From Roseomonas sp. 18066 (lineage in GTDB: Bacteria; Pseudomonadota; Alphaproteobacteria; Acetobacterales; Acetobacteraceae), in assembly GCF_902706185.1 (NCBI RefSeq), contig NZ_CACSJM010000067.1, forward strand, positions 1 to 32,035: DNA of 32,035 bases, read 5' to 3'. Within the stretch, counting starts at the first letter, position 1, and every line of letters begins with the position of its first letter. The notes under the pieces are model-generated. The model was given only the letters and a program-made list of their open reading frames with translations, did no database searches and was not told where the DNA came from. Of the stretch, positions 8,649 through 16,509 are shown in pieces. The position numbers were made by a program, and so were the translations under genes.

Positions 8649-9227
8649 ATGGAAGACCGCAGCGAAGCGGCGTCGCGGCGGCCGGCGGCGGCCTGGCCGG
8701 ACCGATCACGAATCCGCGCGGTGACGGTGGGCGACGCCGGCGACGCCGTGCTGGCGCTGCGGGTCGCGCGGGATCTGGGGCTGGACAGCACGGTGACGCT
8801 GGTCTCGCCGCCGGGCGCCGCGGCCTGGCTGGGCGCGCCGCTGTTCCTGGCGATCATCGCCGCGGCCGAGGCCGAGGTGCCCGGCGTCGCCGCCTTCGCC
8901 GTGCTGGATTGCGGCGCCGCCCCGGGCCTGGCGCTGGCCGCGCTCGGCAGCGGGCTGGGCGCGGTGGTGCTGGCCCCCTGCCCGGCCTTCGCCCAGGTCG
9001 CCGCCGCCGCGGCCGCGGCCGGCACGCCGCTATGGCCGGCGCCGCCGCCGGCCCTGGCGCTCCGGCTTGAGCCTGGCCGGACCGGTCCCGCCGGTCACCC
9101 GCCGCGCGAAAACGGCGCAGAGGGTGCAATTGTGGCGAAAGTTGCAGGAAATACGGCGCTTCAGGCCAAAAAAATCGCCAATTGGTGGGGTAGCGCTCCA
9201 GGTGACAGTGCCGGCCGCCTCGGCTAA
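8649..9227 (+). CDS. Hypothetical protein upstream of class I aldolase
   Basis: I do not recognise this 192-residue protein. Residues about 20-140 have strongly GC-rich third positions and an alternating strand/helix pattern (AVTVGDAGDAVLALRVAR, VTLVSPPGAAAW, VAAFAVLDCGAAPGLALAAL, LGAVVLAPCPAFAQVAAA), suggesting a small alpha/beta domain. It has no signal peptide or membrane helix. The last 50 codons or so, from about 9068, switch to codons like those of non-coding DNA (AAT, GTT, CTT, AAA) and overlap the region where the fba promoter should be. The true protein may therefore end near 9070, where a TGA exists in another frame. It is divergent from the zapA operon and 37 bp ahead of fba. Confidence 0.55.
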   Translation: MEDRSEAASRRPAAAWPDRSRIRAVTVGDAGDAVLALRVARDLGLDSTVTLVSPPGAAAWLGAPLFLAIIAAAEAEVPGVAAFAVLDCGAAPGLALAALGSGLGAVVLAPCPAFAQVAAAAAAAGTPLWPAPPPALALRLEPGRTGPAGHPPRENGAEGAIVAKVAGNTALQAKKIANWWGSAPGDSAGRLG

Positions 9228-9264
9228 AGCCGGTGCAACCCCGCCGCAACGGAAGGACGGACCC

Positions 9265-10185
9265 ATGAAGCTGACGCGCCGCGTGAAGGACATCCTCTCC
9301 TGGTATGAGAGCGACAACCCCGGCACCAAAGCGAATCTCGCCCGCATCCTGATGGAAGGCAAGCTCGGCGGCACTGGTCGCCTGGTGATCCTGCCGGTCG
9401 ATCAGGGTTTCGAGCACGGTCCGGCCCGCTCCTTCGCGCCGAACCCCGCCGCCTATGACCCGCGCTACCATTTCGAGCTGGCGATCGAGGCGGGGCTCTC
9501 CGCCTATGCCGCGCCGCTCGGCATGATCGAGGTGGGGGCCGCGACCTATGCCGGCGCCATCCCGACCATCCTGAAGGTCAACAGCTCCAACTCGCTGTCG
9601 ACCACCAAGGACCAGGCCGTGACCGGCACCGTGGCCGATGCCCTGCGCCTGGGCTGCTCGGCCATCGGCTTCACCATCTACCCCGGCTCCGAATACCAGT
9701 TCGAGCTGATGGAAGAGCTGCGCGAGCTCGCCGAGGAAGCCAAGGCCGCCGGCCTCGCCGTCGTCGTCTGGTCCTATCCGCGCGGCCCGATGCTGGACAA
9801 GACCGCCGAGACGGCGCTCGACATCTGCGCCTATGCCGCGCACATGGCGGCCCTCCTCGGCGCCCACATCATCAAGGTGAAGCCGCCGACCGAGGCGATC
9901 TCGCTGGATGCGGCGAAGAAGACCTACGAGAAGAACCCGATCGACACCTCGACCCTGGCGTCGCGCGTCAAGCACATCACCGACGCCTGCTTCGGCGGCC
10001 GTCGCCTGGTGGTCTTCTCGGGCGGCGAGGCCGGCACCACGGATGCGATGGTCGAGATGGCCCGCGGCATCCACCAGGGTGGCGGCAACGGCTCGATCAT
10101 CGGCCGCAACACCTTCCAGCGCCCCAAGGCCGAGGCCCTGAAGCTGCTGGCCGACATCATCGCCGTCTACAAGACCGCGGCCTGA
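9265..10185 (+). CDS. Class I fructose-bisphosphate aldolase, DhnA type
   Basis: This Schiff-base aldolase of the DhnA/archaeal class I type splits fructose 1,6-bisphosphate to triose phosphates in glycolysis and gluconeogenesis. The protein is 306 residues starting MKLTRRVKDILSWYES. Visible motifs are LVILPVDQGFEHGP, ILKVNSSNSLS (a lysine near the barrel's early strand), AIGFTIYPGSEYQ, VVVWSYPRGP, HIIKVKPPTE with the likely Schiff-base lysine, and VVFSGGEAG with the phosphate loop GNGSIIGRNTFQRP. The ATG has GGAAGGAC about 7 nt upstream; a longer frame from 9067 is rejected because its added residues do not match. It shares one base (TGATG) with the next gene. Confidence 0.92.
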   Translation: MKLTRRVKDILSWYESDNPGTKANLARILMEGKLGGTGRLVILPVDQGFEHGPARSFAPNPAAYDPRYHFELAIEAGLSAYAAPLGMIEVGAATYAGAIPTILKVNSSNSLSTTKDQAVTGTVADALRLGCSAIGFTIYPGSEYQFELMEELRELAEEAKAAGLAVVVWSYPRGPMLDKTAETALDICAYAAHMAALLGAHIIKVKPPTEAISLDAAKKTYEKNPIDTSTLASRVKHITDACFGGRRLVVFSGGEAGTTDAMVEMARGIHQGGGNGSIIGRNTFQRPKAEALKLLADIIAVYKTAA

Positions 10186-10859
10186 TGCCACGCTCCGCCA
10201 AGCCGGCGGAGGAGCAGGGCGGCAGCCGGGAAACCGGCTGCCGCCTTTATCTCGTCACGCCCCCCGCGATCGAGCCGGCGGCCTTCGCCGACATCCTCGC
10301 GGCCGCCCTCGATGCCGGCGACGTCGCCGCGGTGCAGCTCCGGCTGAAGGACCTGTCCGACGACGCGCTGAAGCGGGCGATCGACGTGCTGCGCCCGGTG
10401 GCGCAGGCGCGCGACGTGGCCTTCCTGCTGAACGACCGCGCCGACCTCGCCAAGAAGACCGGCTGCGACGGCGCCCATCTGGGCCAGACGGATGGCGACC
10501 ACGCGGCCGCCCGCAAGCTGCTGGGCCCCGACATGATGCTGGGCGTCACCTGCCATGCCAGCCGCCACCTGGCGATGGAGGCCGGCGAGCGCGGCGCCGA
10601 CTACGTGGCCTTCGGCGCCTTCTTCCCGACCAGCACCAAGACCGTCGAGCACCATGCCGAGCCCGACCTGCTGGCCTGGTGGACCGAGATGTTCGAGGTC
10701 CCCTCGGTCGCCATCGGCGGCATCAACGCGACGAACTGCGCGCCCCTGGTCCAGGCCGGCGCCGATTTCCTGGCGGTGGTGGGCGCTGTGTGGAGCCACC
10801 CGGACGGCCCGGCCGCCGGCGTGCGGGCGATGAACGCGGCGATCGCCGCGGCGTCGTAG
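10185..10859 (+). CDS. thiE: Thiamine phosphate synthase family protein
   Basis: ThiE joins the pyrimidine and thiazole halves of thiamine. The 224-residue TIM-barrel protein shows LYLVTPP, AVQLRLKD, the FLLNDRADLAKKTGCDGAHLGQ strand, GVTCHASRHLAMEAGERGADYVAFG, FFPTSTKT, and VAIGGINATN with the C-terminal phosphate loop. GQTDGD replaces the usual GQ-E/D-D pattern and CHASRH replaces the more common S-T-H, so this may be a divergent ThiE or a TenI-like relative. It starts inside the fba stop (TGATG), so it is coupled to an aldolase rather than to other thiamine genes. No other thi gene and no TPP riboswitch was seen in the window. Confidence 0.82.
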   Translation: MPRSAKPAEEQGGSRETGCRLYLVTPPAIEPAAFADILAAALDAGDVAAVQLRLKDLSDDALKRAIDVLRPVAQARDVAFLLNDRADLAKKTGCDGAHLGQTDGDHAAARKLLGPDMMLGVTCHASRHLAMEAGERGADYVAFGAFFPTSTKTVEHHAEPDLLAWWTEMFEVPSVAIGGINATNCAPLVQAGADFLAVVGAVWSHPDGPAAGVRAMNAAIAAAS

Positions 10860-10872
10860 CGGAAGGCCTGGC

Positions 10873-10890
10873 GCGGGCCCGCGGGCCCGC
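10873..10890. terminator. GC-rich palindrome between convergent genes
   Basis: GCGGGCCC followed by GCGGGCCCGC makes an 18-bp perfect palindrome in the 52-bp gap between the convergent thiE and livM genes. There is no T-tract. Its position suits a bidirectional terminator or mRNA end-protecting hairpin. Confidence 0.4.
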
Positions 10891-10911
10891 CCACGGCCCC
10901 GTCCCGTCGCG

Positions 10912-11916
10912 TCAGAGCCGGACCTTCAGCACCCGCGCCAATTCGCCCACCACGCCCGCCCGGAAGGCCAGCACGCAGGCGACGAAGATGACGCCCTGGA
11001 TCACCGTGACCCAGGCGCCGAACTCCGCCAGGTAGTTCTGCATGGTGACGATCACCGCCGCGCCCATGGCCGGGCCGAAGACAGTGCCCAGGCCGCCGAC
11101 CAGCGTCATCAGCACCACCTCCCCCGACATCGCCCAATAGACGTCGGTCAGCGTCGCGATGCCGAAGACCAGCGCCTTGGTGCCGCCGGCGATGCCGGCC
11201 AGCGTCGCCGACAGGGTGAAGGCCACCAGCTTGTAGTCGTCGGTGCGGTAGCCGAGCGAGATGGCGCGCGGCTCGTTCTCGCGGATCGCCTTCAGCACCT
11301 GGCCGAAGGGCGAGTGGACGATGCGGTTGATCAGCAGGAAGCCGGCCAGGAAGACCGCCGCCACCAGCCAGTAGAAGCTCATGTCGCGGCTGAGGTCGAT
11401 CAGGCCGAACAGGCTGCCGCGGGGCACGCGCTGGATGCCGTCCTCGCCGCCGGTGAAGGGCGCCTGCAGGCAGACGAAGAACACCATCTGGGCCAGCGCC
11501 AGGGTGATCATGGCGAAGTAGATGCCCTGGCGGCGGATGGCGATCCAGCCGGCGACCACGCCGAGGCAGGCGCCGATCGCGCCGCCGGCCAGGATGGCGA
11601 GCTCCGGCGTGAAGCCCCAGACCTTGGCAGCATGGGCGCTGACATAGCCGCCCATGCCGAAGAACATGGCGTGGCCGAAGGACAGCAGCCCGACATAGCC
11701 GATCAGCAGGTTGAAGGCGCAGGCGAAGAGGGCGAAGCACAGCAGCTTCATCAGGAAGACCGGGTACAGGAAGAACGGCCCGGCGATGAGCGCTGCCAGC
11801 AGAGCCAGGAAGGCGATGCTCTGCGCCCGGTTGAAGCCCAGCACCGACAGGCCGAGCAGCCCCGGCGTCTCGTGCAGCGCCGGCAGGGCGGCGATGGAGG
11901 CGTGGCCAGCGGCCAT
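10912..11916 (-). CDS. livM: LivM-type branched-chain amino acid ABC transporter permease
   Basis: This is the larger of the two permeases of a HAAT-family importer in the inner membrane. The 334 residues contain about eight or nine hydrophobic helices. The LivM signature LIGYVGLLSFGHAMFFGMGG is near residue 75, and the EAA-like coupling region is GQVLKAIRENEPRAISLGY. Also typical are YKLVAFTLSATLAGIAGG and LVGGLGTVFGPAMGAA. The start ATG is 3 bp after the livH stop. It is the last gene of the operon livG-livF-binding protein-livH-livM and is convergent with thiE. The substrate could be branched-chain or other amino acids, amides or small aromatics. Confidence 0.93.
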   Translation of the reverse strand: MAAGHASIAALPALHETPGLLGLSVLGFNRAQSIAFLALLAALIAGPFFLYPVFLMKLLCFALFACAFNLLIGYVGLLSFGHAMFFGMGGYVSAHAAKVWGFTPELAILAGGAIGACLGVVAGWIAIRRQGIYFAMITLALAQMVFFVCLQAPFTGGEDGIQRVPRGSLFGLIDLSRDMSFYWLVAAVFLAGFLLINRIVHSPFGQVLKAIRENEPRAISLGYRTDDYKLVAFTLSATLAGIAGGTKALVFGIATLTDVYWAMSGEVVLMTLVGGLGTVFGPAMGAAVIVTMQNYLAEFGAWVTVIQGVIFVACVLAFRAGVVGELARVLKVRL

Positions 11917-11919
11917 GGG

Positions 11920-12813
11920 TCAGGCCCTCCCGAACAGGCCGGCCGGGCGTGCCAGCAGCACGATGGCCATGATGACGAAGATCACGGTGGAGGAGGCCTC
12001 GGGGTAGACGACTTTTGTCAATCCCTCGACCAGCCCCAATCCGAAGCCGGTGACCACCGAGCCGAGGATCGACCCCATGCCGCCGATGACGACGACGGCG
12101 AAGACCACGATGATCAGGCTCGACCCCATCTGCGGGTTGACCGAGTAGATCGGCGCCGCCAGCACGCCGGCGAAGGCGGCCAGCGCCACGCCCGCGGCAT
12201 AGGTCAGCGTCACCATGCGCGGCACGTTGACGCCGAAGGCCTGGACCAGCGCGGCATTCTCGGTCGCCGCCCGCAGATAGGCGCCGAGCCGGGTCTTCTC
12301 GATCACCAGCCAGGTGGTCAGGCTCATCACCAGCGCGGCGACGACGACCCAGAGCCGGTATTTCGGCAGGAACATGAAGCCGAGGTCGATCGGCGGGCCC
12401 GACAGGATCTCCGGCGGCGAATAGGGCATGCCGGAGGAGCCGAATTCGTTGCGGAACAGCCCCTCGATGATCAGCGCCATGCCGAAGGTCAGCAGCAGCC
12501 CGTAGAGATGGTCCAGCTTGTACAGCCGGCTGATCATCGTGCGTTCCAGCACCACGCCGAAGGCGCCGACGATCAAGGGCGCCAGGATCAGCGCCGGCCA
12601 ATAGCCGATGCCGCCATAGTTCAGCAGCATCCAGGCGACGAAAGCGCCCATCATGAACTGCGCGCCATGGGCGAAGTTGATGACGTTCAGCATGCCGAAG
12701 ATGACGGCCAGGCCCAGCGACAGCAGCGCGTAGAAGGCGCCGTTCACCAGGCCGAGCACCACCTGCGGCAGGCCGAGCTCCAATTGGAAAAGCAGGTCTT
12801 CGAGCAAGGCCAA
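11920..12813 (-). CDS. livH: LivH-type branched-chain amino acid ABC transporter permease
   Basis: This is the smaller permease partner of LivM. The 297-residue protein has the LivH signature LGLAVIFGMLNVINFAHGAQ near residue 32, about eight membrane helices, the coupling motif LGAYLRAATENAALVQAFG, and the closing GMGSILGSVVTGFGLGLVEG block. Length is normal. It follows the binding-protein gene after 59 bp that contain a strong perfect hairpin, so its mRNA level may be lower than that of the binding protein. It is 3 bp upstream of livM. Confidence 0.94.
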   Translation of the reverse strand: MALLEDLLFQLELGLPQVVLGLVNGAFYALLSLGLAVIFGMLNVINFAHGAQFMMGAFVAWMLLNYGGIGYWPALILAPLIVGAFGVVLERTMISRLYKLDHLYGLLLTFGMALIIEGLFRNEFGSSGMPYSPPEILSGPPIDLGFMFLPKYRLWVVVAALVMSLTTWLVIEKTRLGAYLRAATENAALVQAFGVNVPRMVTLTYAAGVALAAFAGVLAAPIYSVNPQMGSSLIIVVFAVVVIGGMGSILGSVVTGFGLGLVEGLTKVVYPEASSTVIFVIMAIVLLARPAGLFGRA

Positions 12814-12843
12814 GGCTTCCTGCAGCGAGAGGGTCCAGGGGTC

Positions 12844-12867
12844 GGGAGGGGGCGCGCGCCCCCTCCC
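12844..12867 (-). terminator. Intra-operon perfect palindrome between binding protein and livH
   Basis: A 24-bp perfect palindrome has arms GGGAGGGGG (12844-12852) and CCCCCTCCC (12859-12867) around self-complementary CGCGCG. It lies 5 bp after the binding-protein stop and 30 bp before the livH start. It has no T-tract. Such hairpins commonly stabilise the upstream message or partly terminate, which would raise binding protein over permease; that role is inference. Confidence 0.55.
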
Positions 12868-12872
12868 CGGCC

Positions 12873-14114
12873 TCAGGTGCGGGTCAGGCGGCAGCCGCCG
12901 GCGGCGACCGGGCGGAAGGCCTCCTCGGCGGCGGTGGTCTGCAGCAGCTTGTAGTAGTCCCAGGGGCCCTTGCTCTCCTCGGGCGACTTCACCTCGAACA
13001 GATAGGCCGGGTGGATCTTGCGGCCGTCGGCGCGGATGCTGCCCTGGCCGAAGGCGTCGTCGTCGGTCGGCATCGCCTTCATGCGGGCGATGACGTCGGC
13101 GCCGCTCTTGCGGGCATCGGCCGCCCCCATGGCGAGGGCCGCCTTCAGGTAGTGCAGCGTGCCGGCATAGCAGCCGGCCTGCACCATGGTCGGCTTGCGG
13201 CCGCCGTCGATGTCGCCGATGCGCTGGGTCAGCGCCCGGGTGCGGTCGTTCATGTCCCAGTAGAAGGTCTCGGTCAGCACCAGCCCCTGGGCGGTCTTCA
13301 GCCCCAGCGCATGCACGTCGGAGATGAAGACCAGCAGCCCGGCCAGCTTGGTGCCGCGGCGGGTGATGCCGAATTCGGCGGCCTGCTTGACGCAGTTGAT
13401 GGTGTCGGCGCCGGCATTGGCCAGGCCGATCACCTTGGCCCGGCTGCGCTGCGCCTGCACCAGGAAGGAGGAGAAGTCGGTCGTGCCCGGGAAGGGCGTG
13501 CGGATACTGCCCAGCAGCTGGCCACCCTGCGCCTTGACGAACTCGCCGGTGTCACGCTCCAGCGCATGGCCGAAGGCATAGTCGGCGGTGATGAAGAACC
13601 AGCTGTCGCCACCGGCCTTCACCATGGCGGCGCCGGTCGAATGCGCCAGCATCCAGGTGTCGTAGGTCCAGTGGATGGTGTTGGCGTTGCACTGGCTGCC
13701 GGTCAGGTCGGCGGTGCCGGCGCCCGAGTTGATGAAGACCTTGTTCTTCTCCTCCGCGATCGCCGCCACCGCCAGCGCCACCGAGGAGGTGGGGACGTCG
13801 ATCACCGCATCGACGCCGTCGCGGTCGAACCACTGCCGCGCGATGGTGGCGCCGACATCGGGCTTGTTCTGGTGGTCGGCGACCACGACCTCGACCTGGA
13901 TGCCCTTGCCGGCCATCTCGGCCACCGCCTGGCGCACCGCCTGCACCGAGCCTGGGCCGGACAGGTCGCGATAGGTGCCGGACTGGTCGTTCAGCACGCC
14001 GATCTTCAGCGTGTTTGCCTGGGCGCGGGCGCGGCCGGGCAGGCCGGCCAGGGCGGCGGGCACCAGAGCCGCGGCGGCGGCGCCCTTCAGAAGGCTGCGG
14101 CGATCTTGTGCCAT
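12873..14114 (-). CDS. LivK-like periplasmic substrate-binding protein of ABC transporter
   Basis: Periplasmic receptor of the adjacent importer, a Peripla_BP_6 type I binding protein of 413 residues. The N-terminus MAQDRRSLLKGAAAAALVPA, with cleavage likely after ARA near residue 31, looks like a Tat signal (RRSLLKG), so it may be exported folded. The mature part starts LKIGVLNDQSGTYRDLSGPG and contains VDAVIDVPTSSVALAVA, FINSGAGTADLTG, FFITADYAFGHALERD and TPFPGTTDFSSFLVQAQ. This subfamily is common in alphaproteobacteria, and its ligands are not limited to leucine or valine. It is the third gene of the operon, with a 144-bp leader upstream and a hairpin downstream. Confidence 0.92.
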   Translation of the reverse strand: MAQDRRSLLKGAAAAALVPAALAGLPGRARAQANTLKIGVLNDQSGTYRDLSGPGSVQAVRQAVAEMAGKGIQVEVVVADHQNKPDVGATIARQWFDRDGVDAVIDVPTSSVALAVAAIAEEKNKVFINSGAGTADLTGSQCNANTIHWTYDTWMLAHSTGAAMVKAGGDSWFFITADYAFGHALERDTGEFVKAQGGQLLGSIRTPFPGTTDFSSFLVQAQRSRAKVIGLANAGADTINCVKQAAEFGITRRGTKLAGLLVFISDVHALGLKTAQGLVLTETFYWDMNDRTRALTQRIGDIDGGRKPTMVQAGCYAGTLHYLKAALAMGAADARKSGADVIARMKAMPTDDDAFGQGSIRADGRKIHPAYLFEVKSPEESKGPWDYYKLLQTTAAEEAFRPVAAGGCRLTRT

Positions 14115-14153
14115 TCTCGTGCTTCTCCCAACTGCCCCTGACCGCGCCCGGGG

Positions 14154-14193
14154 CCGGCGAACTCAATGACCGGCGAACTTACCTGATCGCCGG
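14154..14193 (-). promoter_or_regulatory. Repeat and hairpin in the leader of the binding-protein gene
   Basis: CCGGCGAACT occurs twice (14154-14163 and 14170-14179), and the second copy's CCGGCGA also pairs with TCGCCGG at 14187-14193 around a 10-nt loop. It lies in the 144-bp gap between livF and the binding-protein gene, 40-80 bp upstream of that start codon. It could be an operator or an mRNA hairpin; no factor can be named. Confidence 0.35.
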
Positions 14194-14258
14194 CTGATGG
14201 CGGCTGCGGGGGGCCGGGGCCACCACCGCATCGCCCGCCCACCGGACCTCTCGCAGCG

Positions 14259-14976
<718 letters not shown>

Positions 14977-14984
<8 letters not shown>

Positions 14985-15753
14985 GCGCGGCACCCCCGGA
15001 GATGGCGGGATCGGTGCCCAGATAGGCGGCGATCACCTGCGGGTTGCGGGAGACCTCGGCATAGGGCCCCTCGGCCAGCACCTTGCCGCGGGTCAGCACG
15101 GTGATGGTGTCGCAGAGGCCCTCGACCACCTTCAGGTTGTGCTCGACCATCAGCACGGTGCGGCCCTCGGCCACGCGCTTGACCAGCGCCACGATGCGGT
15201 CGACGTCTTCCGCGGTCATGCCGGCGGTGGGCTCGTCGAGCAGCAGCATCACCGGGTCGAGCGCCAGGGTGGTGGCGATCTCCAGCGCCCGCTTGCGGCC
15301 ATAGGGCAATTGCCCGGCCGGCAGATGCGCGTAGCCGCCGAGGCCGACATCCTCGAGCAGCTCGCGCGCCCGGGCGTCGTAGCGGCGCAGCAGCCCGTCG
15401 GATCGCCAGAAGTCGAAGCTGCCGCCGCGCGCCCGCTGCAGCGCGACGCGGACATTCTCCAGCACCGTCAGGTGCGGAAACACCGCGGAGATCTGGAAGC
15501 TGCGCACCAGGCCGAGGCGGGCGACCTCGGCCGGCTTCATCTTCGTGATGTCGCGGCCGTCGAAGCGGATGCTGCCGCGGCTCGGCGGCAGGAACTTGGT
15601 CAGCAGGTTGAAGCAGGTCGTCTTGCCGGCGCCGTTCGGGCCGATCAGCCCGTGGATGCTGCCGCGGCGGATTTTCAGCGAGACATCGCCGACGGCGACG
15701 AATCCCAGGAATTCCTTGGTCAGGCCTTCCGTCTCAAGGATGCTCTCAGCCAC
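14977..15753 (-). CDS. livG: LivG-type ABC transporter ATPase
   Basis: First gene of the transporter operon and the second ATPase. The start is taken as GTG at 15753, giving 258 residues beginning VAESILETEGLTKEFLGFVA, with a G-rich ribosome site AAGGGGGG just upstream; a longer frame back to a TTG at 15840 adds 29 residues that do not look like LivG. Motifs are Walker A GLIGPNGAGKTTCFN, a LivG-style signature LPYGRKRALEIATTL, Walker B VMLLLDEPTAGM and H-loop VLMVEHNLKVV. It overlaps livF. The region from 15754 to about 15950 should contain the operon promoter and holds a 16-bp palindrome. Confidence 0.93.
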
Positions 15754-15907
15754 CCGCCCCCCCTTCTTGCCCGTCCCCGCAGGATCAGTTTCCGACCCTT
15801 GCGATGAACCATGACGAGGCGGCAGCAAGCGCGCAAGCAAAGCTTTGCGGCCGGCCGAGGCGCTGCGGCGCGCCCGGTCGACGGCAGCGGGATACCGGCA
15901 GCCAGGT

Positions 15908-15923
15908 CTGACCGAACGGTCAG
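15908..15923. promoter_or_regulatory. Operator-like palindrome upstream of livG
   Basis: CTGACCG and CGGTCAG flank AA, a perfect dyad of two 7-bp arms, 155 bp upstream of livG and downstream of the Rrf2 gene. Its size and GACCG/CGGTC core resemble TetR-type operators. No TetR gene is in the window, so the factor is unknown and the call is tentative. Confidence 0.35.
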
Positions 15924-15951
15924 GACCGGCTACCGGAACCGGCGTCAGATG

Positions 15952-16031
15952 GCGAAGTTCAACGCCTCCGGCGCTAGATCGCGAAGTTCAACGCCTCCGG
16001 CGCTAGATCGCGAAGTTCAACGCCTCCGGCG
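15952..16031. repeat. 29-bp tandem repeat covering the Rrf2 gene's 3' end
   Basis: The 29-bp unit starting GCGAAGTTCAACGCC occurs at 15952-15980 and 15981-16009 without a mismatch, followed by a partial third copy at 16010-16031. On the minus strand each unit includes the end of the gene: codons for PEALNFAI, then TAG in the full copies. The stop in use is at 16003-16005; the copies beyond it are no longer translated. It looks like a recent slippage or unequal-crossover duplication. Confidence 0.9.
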
Positions 16032-16461
16032 TTGGGCGACGCAGCCCCGCCACCGCCGCGCGGCGCAGCAGCTCGGCCACCGTCTGGCCGGCCAGGCTGT
16101 TCAGCACCGTCTTCTCCTGCTCCTCCCACAGCGGCAGGATCACCGCCTTCTGCAGCGGGCTCGGCGGCTCCGGCTGCGCCTCATCGCCCGGCACATCCGG
16201 GTTGAGCACCGCCGAGACCACCTCCTGCAGCGAGATGTCGCGCGCCGCCCGGCCCAGCCGGTAGCCGCCCTTCGGCCCCCGGGTGCTGCCCAGGATGCCG
16301 GCGCGCGACAGCGCCTGCAGCACCGGCTCGATGCCGCGCCGCGCCTCGCCCAGCCGGTCGGCGATATCGCCGGCCGGCACGGTCGAGCCGCGGCCGGCGT
16401 GGAACGCCACGTCCAGCACGATGGAAACCGCCGTCATCGCCCGATCACGCCGCAACAACAT
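16003..16461 (-). CDS. Rrf2-family transcriptional regulator lacking cysteines
   Basis: A winged-helix regulator of 152 residues. The N-terminus has the Rrf2 pattern AVSIVLDVAFHAGRGSTVPAGDIADRLG with the recognition part VLQALSRAGILGSTRGPKGGYRLGRAARDISLQEVV. IscR-like members carry three cysteines in the middle for an Fe-S cluster; here that region reads NPDVPGDEAQPEPPSP and the whole protein contains no cysteine, so it cannot be an Fe-S sensor of that kind. It is divergent from cysK with only 48 bp between start codons. A CymR-like role in cysteine metabolism is therefore attractive, by analogy with Bacillus CymR. A much longer open frame through cysK is an antisense shadow. Confidence 0.88.
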   Translation of the reverse strand: MLLRRDRAMTAVSIVLDVAFHAGRGSTVPAGDIADRLGEARRGIEPVLQALSRAGILGSTRGPKGGYRLGRAARDISLQEVVSAVLNPDVPGDEAQPEPPSPLQKAVILPLWEEQEKTVLNSLAGQTVAELLRRAAVAGLRRPTPEALNFAI

Positions 16462-16509
16462 TGCAAAGACCCCCTGAACCACGCCGAACTGCCGTGATAT
16501 AAGGCTTCC

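Noticed and set aside
10185..10260. TPP riboswitch at thiE
   Set aside because: No room for a leader exists because thiE starts within the fba stop codon, and no TPP-aptamer motif was seen upstream of fba.
15952..16031. CRISPR-like array
   Set aside because: The 29-bp units are directly adjacent with no spacers and consist of coding sequence plus a stop codon; no cas gene is present.
16003..16461. Naming the Rrf2 regulator IscR
   Set aside because: It has no cysteines, and no isc or suf genes are nearby.
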